Positions 53,521 through 63,634 of a stretch of 64,000 nucleotides of DNA are shown here, in pieces. The notes beneath the pieces were generated by a model that did not search any database, was not told where the DNA came from, and was given only the letters and a program-made list of their open reading frames with translations. Position 1 is the first letter of the stretch. Every line of letters starts with the position of its first letter. Origin of the DNA: Lolium rigidum (Eukaryota > Streptophyta > Magnoliopsida > Poales > Poaceae); assembly GCF_022539505.1 (NCBI RefSeq), contig NC_061510.1, positions 393,372,249 to 393,436,248 on the forward strand, read 5' to 3'. The translations under genes and the position numbers were made by a program.

Positions 53521-54410
53521 GGGTGTGTTTGGTAGCCCGGGTCAACTGAGAATACATATCTCTTATCATACATGCTCACTCTAGCTAAGCTGAGGTGAGA
53601 CTCATCACATGTTTGGCAGCCCCATATGTGTTGAGCTATGCTCAAATGGGATGGTGTTTCGTACAATTTGCGCTGAGGTGAGCAGGTCTCATAGCAGTTT
53701 TACAAAATGGTCCAGTTTTTTAGCAAAAAGACCCTGAAACAAAGAGAGAGAAAAGAAATCGGGTCCTTAAGATCTCATCTCACGCATGGACGTGCTGGGC
53801 AGCGCGGTGGCCGGCGCTGGGCGGCGCTGGATGGTGGCGGGTGGCCTTGGGCGGCGTCGGTCGGCGTCGGGCGGTGCTGGGCGGCAGCGGGAAGCGCTGG
53901 GCGACCTTGGGCGGTGCTGGGTGGCAGCGGGTAGCGCTGGACGACCTTGGGCGGCGCTGGGCGTCCTTGGGCTGCTGGCGTTGGGCGACCTTGGGCTGCC
54001 GGCGTTGGACGATGTTGGCCGCGGGTCTGGGCGGCGGTCGGCGACCGGCGTGCAGCGGAGGGCAGCGCCAGCGTGCTGTGACGAGGAGGGCTGCAGGCGT
54101 GCAGCGATGAGGAGGGCGGTCGGCATGCGGTTGGAGAACGTTGGAAGGGGGAAATGAGCCCACTTTTTCGTGCGGGTGGGAGTCTGGGGGTGCGTGGAGT
54201 GAATGGTTCGGCCACTTTGCGGGATGAGGTCAGCCCGGCCGGGTTGTGAAGCTCGATCTGAGCTTCACAATCGGGCTTGGCTGAGGAGGCTTTTTGGTAT
54301 GAGGTGGGAATAGCCTAGATGCACTGACCCGGGCTAACAAACAGATGTATCTGTCGAATTCTCTGTTGAGATGAGATTTTCTGAGTTGCCCCGAGCTACC
54401 AAACACACCC
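53521..54410. mobile_element. TIR element with 3-bp target duplication TGA
   Basis: Inverted ends GGGTGTGTTTGGTAGC and GCTACCAAACACACCC. TGA is duplicated (53518-53520 and 54411-54413). Copies A and C give the empty site CCTGAATAGC. A 3-bp duplication and GGGTGTGTTTGG ends fit the Tourist/PIF group, though TGA is not the usual TWA. Internal content is a GC-rich minisatellite; no gene. Confidence 0.8.
53795..54060. repeat. GC-rich minisatellite (GGCGGCGCTGG-type units)
   Basis: Units around 10-24 bases built from GGCGGCGCTGGGC and GACCTTGGGCGGCG repeat across the stretch. The long ORFs in all frames here come from the repeat. Confidence 0.75.
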
Positions 54411-54878
54411 TGAATACCTCGATCGATCTGTGGATAAGAGCCAAATGGCCACATGGCAGCGGCCGGTGATAAGAGCATCTCCACTCGTCTCCCCGACGAG
54501 GCCCCCGAGCGACGTTTTTTCCATCCGGACGGCGTAAATCGGCCCAGTCGCGCCCCCGGTTCCTCGTTTTCGTCCGGATTTGGCCCTTCATCCATCCGGC
54601 GAGCCCACGCCATCCCCGGTCCCCCGGGGCGCGCTCGGGGGCTCCGGACGAAAGATTTTGGCGCGAAACGTCGTGTGGACCCGCGTAGTCGGCGACAGGA
54701 AAACCAAATCCTGTCGATTTTCCCTCCAATTTGCTTACATATCCCTATTCCCTCCAATTTGCTTGCATATCCCCATTCTCTCCCGCCGAATTTGTCCATC
54801 CTCCTCCTCGTCTTCCGGGCTCCGGTTCCCGCGGCGTCTTCTCGTCCACCACCGCTCCTCGTCTTCTCGTCCACCACA

Positions 54879-56650
54879 ATGCCGCCGATGGCGATGACGA
54901 GGAAGCCGCGGGCGAAGAAGGAGCGGCCGCCGGGCATGACGAACGCAGAGTGGGCGGCGGACGAGAAACGGCGCGAGGTCGAAACATGTGGCAGGGCGGA
55001 GAGGGTGAAAAAAGCCGCCGCCAAGCGAGGAAGATCAGCATGGCCATGAGCGGCGGCGGCGCCATATTCCCCGGCCAATGGCCGGCGCAAGGTACAAGCA
55101 GTTCCCCGTCGTCCTTCTCCCCTTCGATGTACTCGCCGTCGCCGCCTGCCATGTTCCAAGAGGGCGCCTACGTCCAACCGTCCGAGTTCACGCCGTCGCC
55201 GCCCGAGCTTGGACGTCCGGCAGCGGCGGCCGCTCCGAGGGCACCTCGCCGGCCATGCGACGAGGGCCGCTCCCATTCTGTGCGATGGCGGCGCCGAACG
55301 AAGGGGAGATCCACGAGATGATCACCTCCGGCTCCATGGCCGCCGCTGCGAGCCCGGGGTTCTTCATGGCCGCCGCCGCGAGCCTGGGGTTCTTCACGCA
55401 AGAGGAGGCGAGGGCGACGGCAGCTGTGGCGGCGCGCAACGAGCATGGGTAGGATGTTGCCGACGGAAGCCAAGCCGTCGAAGAAGAAGACGAAGAAGAA
55501 GAAGAGCCAACTCAAGCCGCCGCCAACCTGTCGAAGGGGAAGAAGAAGAGGAAGAAGGACTCGCCGCCTGCCTAACCGCGTATCAAATGGACGCCGAAGG
55601 TAGAGGAGTGCCTCGCCGAAGCTTGGATGACCGTGTCCATGAACGGCATAACCGGGGCCAATCAGTCGTTCGACACATATTGGCTTCGAGTGAAGCGCGG
55701 GCGTACGACGAACGCAAACTCGTCGATCCCTACTTCAAGAAGACGAACATGAACGTGTACCGGGGAGAGAAGGCAATGGCCACCCATTGGGGGATCATGC
55801 GGACGGCGTGCGACAAATGGCACGGCATACAGGAGGAGGTGGAAAAACGGCCGATCAGCGGCCACGACTTGGAGCAAAAGGTATGCTCCGTCGACCCTGC
55901 ATCACCGAGGTACATCGTCGTGAGCTGACCCGTATCGCCGTGCTCTTTTTCCCCAGCTGCGCCGTGCTTTGGACATGTACATGGACGACACCGGCATGCA
56001 GTTCAAATTCCTGAACGTCTACGCCCGCCTCGAGAACTGCGAGAAGTGGAAGGAAACCCGCACGACCCTCTCGAAGAGCAAGACCGAGCGAGCACAACCC
56101 CGACGCTCCGGCGGCCGGCGCGGCGGAAGGGCGCCCGAACTCGGCCGGAAGAAGCTCAAAGAGCTCAAAAAGACGGGCAATCCCGCCGACAGGATGCAGG
56201 CGTCGATTGACAAGTGCTCGGGCCGACTTGAGGTCGCACGCCGACGGGAGGAACGACAAGTTCGACGGCAGGTGGCGGGAGATGCTCGCCAACCAAGGCG
56301 TCCGGATCGCCTCGCCGAAGACGACGGCGGCGGCGAAGAAGAGGAACACAGACTTGGCGTTCCTGATGGGCGGCGGCAACATGGAACTGATGGACGAGGA
56401 GACGAGGAATTGGTACCAAGGCCACCGCAGCGACATCCTCGGAGCCACTCCGGCCAGTCCTTCGTCGTCTCCGCCGGCTCCTACCTCGGCTTCCTCACCG
56501 TCTACCTCGTCGACCGCCGGCCGCCGACGTCCACCGCCGCCTGCTCGTCGTCGACCGCCGCAGCCGCTTCGGCCACGGCGTGTGAGGAAACCGGTCCGTC
56601 GGACACCGCCGTGCCGGCCGGGACCGCCGATGAGCTCGTTTCCGTGTAAT
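54879..56650 (+). pseudogene. NAM-associated/SANT-like Harbinger ORF, multiply frameshifted
   Basis: Begins MPPMAMTRKPRAKKERPPGM at 54879 (basic N-terminus). It then continues in other frames through MFQEGAYVQPSEFTPSPPEL and [19 protein letters not shown] (SANT-like trihelix start, about 55590), FDTYWLRVK, then [25 protein letters not shown] intron is visible at 55881-55956. The next exon reads LRRALDMYMDDTGMQFKFLN and YARLENCEKWKETR, and ends with KRNTDLAFLMGGGNMELMDE. This is the plant family annotated as No-apical-meristem-associated C-terminal domain, the DNA-binding partner of Harbinger transposases. Several frameshifts, so inactive. Confidence 0.8.
55881..55956 (+). other. Intron of the Harbinger ORF1-like pseudogene
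   Basis: GTATGCTCC ... TTTTTCCCCAG joins GGAGCAAAAG to CTGCGCCGTGCTTTGG, giving an unbroken EQKLRRALDMYMDD across the junction. Confidence 0.7.
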
Positions 56651-56873
56651 TTCCCTCCGATCGCCGATCTGTGGCTGATCCTTTTGCTCCTTTTGCCGAT
56701 CAACTGGCCGTACTTATAGCGCGGGACGACGCTTTGTTTGAATTTAAACTATGTCCGCCGAACTCCGGGTGGACGACTGGAAATACGGTACTCCCCATGA
56801 CTTAATTTCGTCCAATCCGGCGATTGTTTCGTCCGGATTTCGCCGTGGGGAGCGCCAACGAGTGCAGATGCTC

Positions 56874-57540
56874 TAAAAAACTAGACAATGGATGGGCCTA
56901 ACAGCAATGATCCATGTATGGGCATCTCAGAGAAATTAACTACACGCTGCCTGGGACGGTGTAATTCATATCAGGGCGAACGCACCTGTAAACCTTATCT
57001 CTTTGTTTGACAAGATGGCAGGGCGCATTTTCTTTTCCAAATTGCATGTTGTTGTCAGAGAAGCTTAGAAAAAACGATATTACGCGCGCTGCCAAACTTT
57101 GCTACCTGGATCAGGATGGCGATCTTACTTGTCTCATTAGTGTTACTATTTTCAGGTCATCTTTTGTACTGTAGCATGTACTCAAATTATTTGGAGATTG
57201 TTTATACTACTCTCTTCATCTAATAATGGATGTCTTGTCTAAATTTTGATGTATCTATAGACTAAATTATATTTATATAGATTTAAATTTAGATAAATTT
57301 AAAACATCTTTTATTTGACACAGGGAAGTAATATTCACGAGCTCGGGGTCGCTGGTCGACAAGGTGGTATGACGAGTCCATCAAGATATGAGCCAGACAA
57401 GATAAGGAGAGATGAAGTGCAGCTCATCATGTGCGGCGGAGGGAAACTCAGTCGCCATCATCTTTGAGCTGGAAGTGAGCGCACACTGATCATGGATGGT
57501 ACCGTTAATCATCCACAGACTTGTCCTTTTGGTTCGAGCA
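56874..57540. repeat. Segmental duplication, copy B, part 2
   Basis: Matches 38067-38580 along its length (CCTAACAGCAATGATC, GATGGCGATCTTACTTGTC, ATCATGTGCGGCGG, TGATCATGGAT). It carries a Stowaway insertion that copy A lacks. Confidence 0.85.
57210..57328. mobile_element. Stowaway MITE present only in copy B
   Basis: About 119 bp starting CTCTCTTCATCTAATAATGG, flanked by TA on both sides (57208-57209 and 57329-57330). The same site in copy A is uninterrupted (TTTATATTATTCAGG). Confidence 0.75.
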
Positions 57541-58099
57541 AACAGGACACGTACTGTTTTTTTCTGCCACGTGTGCTCAGTTTGGTGCGCAGCAGCAGTT
57601 CGAGCAGATATGAACTATAAAGTAGTGAGTGTGCTGTTTGAATGGCCCTGGAAGACCAAAAACGGGTATTTGGATGGTCACGGGAAAAATATTCTCTCCA
57701 TCGTTCGTATGAACTTTAAAGCACTAAAACTTTTGCACAAGGGGACATGCTCGATTTCTCGCGAGCCACCTTGTCTCGTGCTCGCTAGAAAAATTTGCGC
57801 CCGTTAATGCGAGGCGCGGATGGCGGGAGCCCGCGCGTGGCCCAGAAAATACGGAGGGAGAAATTTGGTCACCTCTCATTGATACTCCACGTATTTACAC
57901 CTCCATGCCTCACCGGTCAAAGCGGCGCAACCATTTTCCCTCCTTTCCAGCTCTCCGTCCCTAGCTCCTTGCCGGCCACCAAGGTAAGGGACGGTCCCTT
58001 CTCGGGCCGGTGGAGCTTCACGGCGGTAGTTCATCCTTGTACACCTCGCCAACATGTCGTCGTTTTTCTCCGTCGGGACCGACTGCCAGATTACTATGA

Positions 58100-58803
58100 G
58101 TAACTCCCAACCCTAGCTTAGATATATACGGTAGTTTTGCTTACATCTTGCTTCGATCTGTAAGACATATCTTAATGTTTGCTTCGATCTGTAAGAACAT
58201 AGTAGTTTAGCTTAGTTCTGGCTTCGATCCGCAAGAGCAGAGTAGTTTAGCTTAGTTCTGGCGTCGATTGTCAGAGCACAGTAGTTTACCTTAGAGTTTG
58301 CTTCGATCTAGTAGTTTTGCTAGGTACTTGGTTCGATCTATCAGCGTAGAGTAGATAGCTATGATTTTGAGTCGGTGTATTTGTGTCGAACACCTAATTC
58401 TGCGGTCTTCTGAGCTGCGTCGTTCACGTATAAATACGGTAGACCTGTGCAACTTCTCCTTTAACCATCTATGCACTTATGCATGGTAGTAGGCCTAGAA
58501 GTTTTGTATTGTCTTATGTTCATAGTGTTTGCACCTACGGTATTTGCTAGTTTCATGAAGCTTCTTAGCATGTTGGCATGCTTACAATTGTCAATGATGT
58601 TGTCATATTAGCGTGCAAGTGTCAAACAAGTAGATTGCTTACCATTGTTCTTCCACTTTCACAGTCTGATTATCTCTACAGGATGCGACCTCCCCTCATT
58701 TGGCGGCGATGTTGATGTTGCATGGCCAGCCACTTCGGTACATCCCGGTGCCTGATAGTACTTCCCTATTAGGAAGAAGAATATCATGATATGACTTGTT
58801 GCT
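58100..58803. other. Leader/intron-like region before the SANT-like pseudogene
   Basis: Low-complexity stretch in which GCTTCGATCTGTAAGA and TAGTTTAGCTTAG-type units recur about six times (58150-58330). It would be a 5' intron of the pseudogene. No separate gene. Confidence 0.4.
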
Positions 58804-59411
58804 CTGTCCACCTTCGTGCTGAACCGGGTGTGCGAGTTGGTCAAGGAAGGGACGAGCGGAGTTCAGATCTTCAAGAACCGTGACCTGGAAGTGATTGTAG
58901 AGGTTGTTCTCAAGTTTACTGACCGTGAAGTTGGTGTTGACCAGCTCTACAACCATCAACCATCTGAGGCACTTAGGAGCAAGGTGGATTCATGTCTGCT
59001 GGCTTAAAATGCTTGAGGACGTGCATGGGGTGGAGAAGACATCAGCAATCATGATGGATGATGATGCATACTATGCCCACATCCATGTTAAATCAGTGCA
59101 ACTTCTGTAGTTCTGTTTCAGTTCGTCCACATTCATTCTCAACATGAAGAACTAACTATCCTCATCATTGTAGACTCACCCTAGGGACGCGGATCTCATC
59201 AACAAGCCCACAAAGAACTATGCTCAGATAAAGATGATTTACGTCGGGCGTGTTCCACCTATTTCGCTCACCCCTATTACGGTTCATCCTGCTCTGAGCC
59301 ACCTCATGCATCACAAGGCACATGCAACCAAGTATCTTGCGAAAGTTGCGATGACCACTACTGGCAAGATGGCTTGGTTCAGTGCCTTCCTAAGGAAGTA
59401 TTACCTCTGAG
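58804..59411 (+). pseudogene. SANT/Myb-like DNA-binding domain pseudogene
   Basis: Frame 1 (58810-58980) reads TFVLNRVCELVKEGTSGVQI and EVIVEVVLKFTDREVGVDQL, similar to plant Myb_DNA-bind_3 domains, with the motif L-x-x-x-C-E-x-V-x-x-G and YNH. After a frameshift near 58,970 it continues as RWIHVCWLKMLEDVHGVEK and MMDDDAYYAHIH. A likely intron (about 59,093-59,173, ending TTGTAG) leads to HPRDADLINKPTKNYAQIK and a stop after FSAFLRKYYL at 59409-59411. The family is spread by transposons in grasses. One clear frameshift, so not functional. Confidence 0.6.
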
Positions 59412-60139
59412 GAGTCTGAGCATTGGATGCTTGTTGGCGTGCTTGTTCCGCCGCCGATGATAAACATTGCATCCATGATGTATAATTTGGAAGTAGCTAG
59501 GATTGAACTGATGACAAGTCTGTATATTTTGCGAGGTGGTATTTATGTAACCCCTCGGTTGATGAACTTATGTTGCATCACGAGCTATTGTGGTGAACTC
59601 GTGGTGCAACACTATGATCCACTGCTAGAACTATTACTCGTATGCTAACCTTGCTAATTATGTGATGTGTGGTCGTCGAACACCTTGTGAGCATATACGT
59701 GAACTGGATAAACTCACCAAGAAGGATAGGAGGTGATCGTATTCGGGAAACAGTATGTAACCAAACAGCCATGGTATTTGTTGAAATACACCAGAAATTT
59801 TGCTTCACAAGTGATGCGGACTAGAAATTGTTTGCAACCAAACGAGTTGCACAACGTGGATTAGAGATTACATTACCTCGGACAACCTCCATGAAGCCAT
59901 GTTTCCTAGATGCGGAAAAAACCTGCTAGCAACCAATCACGCCCTTGACACTTTGCCGCTGAAAGGGCTAGACTGTGTTACCATATTTCGCTGTCGTGTT
60001 GTAATTGTTTGTTCTCGTATAATCAATTACACGCCTCTAACATTAACGGCGGCAAATTTGTAAGGGGCTGTTTTTTCTCATATATCTGACTATGCATGGC
60101 CACCGGAATATTTTGAGGAGATTTTTTTATTGGAACATT

Positions 60140-61785
60140 CCTCGAACTAGGCATTCGCCCCGCTTTATAAATAAAGCCGCAACGGCCGAACCGATACATG
60201 GTGGAGAGGAGAACCTCTTACAAAGCAGATCAAAGGATAAACAAAAAAGAACAAGGAAAACCAAAACTAGCGACGACATTGGAACAGACTGAGTCGAGCC
60301 GGGGCTCCACAACGACGCCCCCAAGAGGGTAACGACGCATTACGCCGCCGTCGTCGAGACCGCGAGGTCTAGGGTTTTCACCCGGAGCCGTACCGCGGGG
60401 AGGGTACCCACAACGACGCCCCCAAGAGGGTTACGACACCCGCGGGCATCGCCGTCGTTGGCGCCTCAGCGCTGAGCTTTCGCCCGAAGTAGCCTCACAC
60501 CACGCCCGAGAACTCAGCCGCCCGCCGCCCCCTAGGAAGGTTCCCAAACCACGATCTGGGAGCTGCCACAGCCGAAGTGCCGCCAACACCAGGATCTCCC
60601 GCCGTCCACTCCACGCCATCCTCATGGCCGAAGAGTGAGACCACCACCACCGCAACGTTGCCCGCCGTAGAGCCAACCGCGCAGTCCACCTTCCAGGGCC
60701 GCCGCCCCGGCATCCCACGAACTCGAGCCCATGGCCTAGCCACAACACCGCAAGGCCGGCGGATTGGACAGGGCAGGCCGACACATAGCCAACAGCCATC
60801 AGGCCAACGGCAGCCAGGGGAGGGGATCCGCCCTCCGCCACGCAAGGTGACCGTCGTCCGGACGCAAGTAGCACTACCAATTAGGCCAAGATCATGCCCA
60901 GCCGCCCGCTAGGTCTCGATCAAGTCCCATTAGCCGTGCCGCCACGCCGCTACACCCATGCCGCCTAAGCCATCTATCCGTAGCTCCGCCCCAAACCTAG
61001 CCAAGTCGCCCCCAACCAAACCGCAATGTGTTAGCCGTGTACCATGCGCAGCGTCCCCGCGACCTCACTTCCCGCAAGACAGCCATGGCCAAGGCCGCAC
61101 ACCGCCGCAAAGAAGCACCCTCGCCGCAACGCCCGGGGACATCACCGCGCCGTTACCGACACCGCCACGCCGCCGATCGAGCCGGTCACTTTGTCGGCAT
61201 CCAAGATCTCGCCTTTGAATGGCAGCAAGGCATCCCAACGACCTTCCCGACGAGAGAGGGGTCGGACGCCGCGCTGCCGCTGCCGCCGGATCCGGGCCCG
61301 CCCGGCCCGGACCTAGCACGAGCAGCGAGTGCAACAAGGGGACCGCCCCGCCGGCTGGCCGTCTCGAGACCCACCCGGCCCCGGACAAGGCCCGCGGAGC
61401 CCGGATCGGAGCCCAACTAGCCCCAATCCGGCCGCGCCGCCGACGAGCCCCTCCGCCGCCGCCCTCCGCCGCCGCCCATGGCCACGCACCGCGCCCGCCA
61501 CCACCTCCGCCCGGGACCGCCGCCGTCACGCCCTGCCACCACCGCCGAACCGAGCTCTTGAAGCCCCGAGGAGCACCGCCGCCGCCCGAGCTCGCCCGCG
61601 CAGCCTCCTCGCGCGCGGGTGAGAGGAACCCACCGCCGCCGGCACCGCGCGGGCTTTGCCCGGCGGCGCGCGCCGGCGGCGGGGGAGGAGGGGAGGAAGA
61701 GGGGTGGCGGCGCGGTTGGGGCTAGGGTTCGCCCCGGTCGCCCGCGGGGGACGACGCGGAGCGATACCGTTTCGTCAGGATCATC
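60140..61785 (-). mobile_element. Non-LTR-like retroposon with 14-bp target duplication
   Basis: TTTATTGGAACATT is repeated exactly at 60126-60139 and 61786-61799. The insert is 1646 bp. Its left end (TTTATAAATAAAGC, minus-strand 3' end) and its GC-rich minus-strand 5' part resemble grass LINE-derived retroposons. There is no poly-A tail beyond the A-rich target and no recognised protein; the long GC-rich ORFs differ in every frame and look compositional. Confidence 0.75.
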
Positions 61786-61799
61786 TTTATTGGAACATT

Positions 61800-62436
61800 T
61801 GAAAACGGCCCCCTTTTGCCAGCCAAGAACCACATGCCTTCATCTGCATGCCACCTCGGGTCGGTGGAAACAAATATAGCTACATATGCACCGCTTGATT
61901 GTCGACCAAACAAGCAGCTAGCAGCAGCATGCCGGTCTTGGTTCTTGGATAACACGGCACCGGCATACGCTCACAAAAGACAGCTAACACGGGATGACGT
62001 CGAAACCTAACGGTTGCTTAGCTAATACTGTAAGGGACTAGTGCAGAGGGTAATAGAACTTTTTAATCTTAGTACGGGTTGACGATCGTCTGAGCAAAGC
62101 ATGCAGCAGTGCAGCACATGCCATGTCCCACGGCAACAACAAATAACTACCGTGCAGCTATACTCCATGGAAGATTCACTCATTGACTTGAACTCATCAA
62201 TAGTTAAAAGAATTTAATCTGAAGGTGCAGTGCTCAACCGCACGACACAATATATTTTGCTCATGTGGTTGAAGAACCGATGATAGCTAGCTGCATCATA
62301 TGGTTGACCTTAATTAACTGCTAACGATACTTAATTGCTCCACTATCTTAGGACTACCACTGTTAGTACTGTTTACTGAACATCTACTATTTAATATCTT
62401 GGATTTGGTTACTAAGCACCACGCCGAGCTTACTAA
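61800..62436. repeat. Segmental duplication, copy B, part 3
   Basis: Aligns with 40500-41058 plus 42515-42560. It holds the empty site for the first B3 element at about 62331. No gene. Confidence 0.75.
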
Positions 62437-62447
62437 ACACGGAATGA

Positions 62448-63383
62448 TTTTTTTTTGAACGGATACGGGTCCAGAAGGACGGGGAAGCTGCTTCATATAT
62501 AAGCGGTGGATGAACAAGTTACAGGGGAGTCCACAGACAAACTAGAATTTGCAGAAAAGACCCAGGAATTACAGCAAGGCCCTTAGGACAAAAAGATAAA
62601 AAACAATCACGTCCTCGAGATCCTTCTCCACCATCGAGAGCTGAGCTCCGCCGCCGCGCCAGGAATACCGGCACCGGGGACGAACTACTTGGGCCAGCAC
62701 CACTGGAGAGTGCGAAGCAGCAGGAGCCGAAGATCCACCGCGTCGGCTTGAAGCCTGGAGGAAGATAGACCATCGCAGTGAGGTCAAGGAGGGTTGCCTT
62801 TCGACCATGATGTGCAGAGGCAGGGTGGAGGTAACCGACGGCTTCAGTCCTCTGCTGAATAACTCCAGAAACAAGAGTAGAGAAGCTCTCCGGCACAGCA
62901 GATGTTCCCGCCGTCTCCAAGCCACAACTCCCCGAATAGCCGCAACTCCCCATCCCCCCTCGCCTCCACGGCCGGCCGGGGAGAGGAGATAGACCACCCA
63001 GAGAAGCTTGTGCTTGGCACAAGATAAGGGCCCTTTATTTGTGGAGTAGCCCGCCGCCCAGATCTTCACCGCATCCGACTCCGACCGCCGGAATAACTTG
63101 TCGGCGGAGAAGAAGGTCACATGCCAGCTACAGATCCCGTCCAAGAGATCTAGCAGCCAACTCCTGGCATAGTGTCAGACACCGGCAGAAAGCCAAGAAA
63201 ACCTAGATCTACTAGTAATATACACTGCCCTAGCTCCGGCGCCTCCCCTAGGCCATCTCCGACCGGCTGCGCCGGCGGAGAGGCCGTCAGATCGGCCCGG
63301 TCTCCGGTGGGAGACTCTCAATTACTGTAGCGAGAGGAGAGAGGGGAGGGGGGGGGAAATGAGCGGGTGACATTTGTTAGTAT
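62448..63383 (-). mobile_element. Retroposon-like insert with poly-A tail and 11-bp target duplication
   Basis: ACACGGAATGA is duplicated at 62437-62447 and 63384-63394. The insert starts with nine Ts (poly-A tail on the minus strand). The minus strand has a 5' GC-rich leader and ORFs at 62569-63144 and 62519-63022 that do not match a family I know. It could be a LINE-derived element or a processed copy of a cellular transcript. Confidence 0.8.
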
Positions 63384-63415
63384 ACACGGAATGAATTGGT
63401 GGTACATATGAGCAA

Positions 63416-63634
63416 TTATATTGCGCTGTCTCTTTTGCTATACCCCACGTCGAGCTTAGGACTAACACTATTAGAAAATGGAGTAATGAAATACCACCAG
63501 CACCAAGCCGGCGGGTCAACTGGAGGAAGTCGTCGGACAGGCCGTCTAGGCAAGCGCGATCGTGGGGAAGAGAGAGCTGCGGTAACGAGGGAGGAGGACG
63601 AGGTGGCGCTTACGGCGCAACCGGCGGTAGACAT
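63416..63634 (-). pseudogene. First-exon-like ORF, copy C
   Basis: From the ATG at 63634: MSTAGCAVSATSSSSLVTAA followed by LSSPRSRLPRRPVRRLPP and a hydrophobic end. Ser/Ala/Arg-rich without acids, transit-peptide-like, and related to 37658-37930. No mature domain follows before the stop at 63416. Confidence 0.35.

Larger units (their letters stand above)
54473..56873 (+). mobile_element. PIF/Harbinger-type element with ORF1-like pseudogene
   Basis: Ends GAGCATCTCCACTCGTC and its inverted partner CGAGTGCAGATGCTC; TAA duplicated at 54470-54472 and 56874-56876. Copies A and C show the empty site. It lacks the DDE transposase and holds only the SANT/NAM-associated type ORF. 2401 bp. Confidence 0.88.
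57590..59960 (+). mobile_element. DNA-transposon-like segment with SANT/Myb-like pseudogene
   Basis: The promoter-like region 57830-58000 matches 39780-40010. It is followed by a pseudogene with intron (58804-59411) and a tail rich in GCAACCAAAC/TCAC motifs to about 59960. The exact ends and target duplication could not be set. Confidence 0.4.

Noticed and set aside
53767..54215. Pro/Ser-rich or Gly-rich ORFs in all frames
   Set aside because: Produced by a minisatellite inside a TIR element.
54230..55276. 348-codon minus-strand ORF, the second longest in the window
   Set aside because: It runs antisense across the Harbinger-type element and its boundary at 54410-54473, is Arg/Gly/Pro-rich, and shows no domain. 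It is a by-product of GC-rich sequence.
60431..61833. Many overlapping GC-rich ORFs on both strands
   Set aside because: Composition only; no frame has recognisable motifs, and all lie inside one retroposon-like insert.
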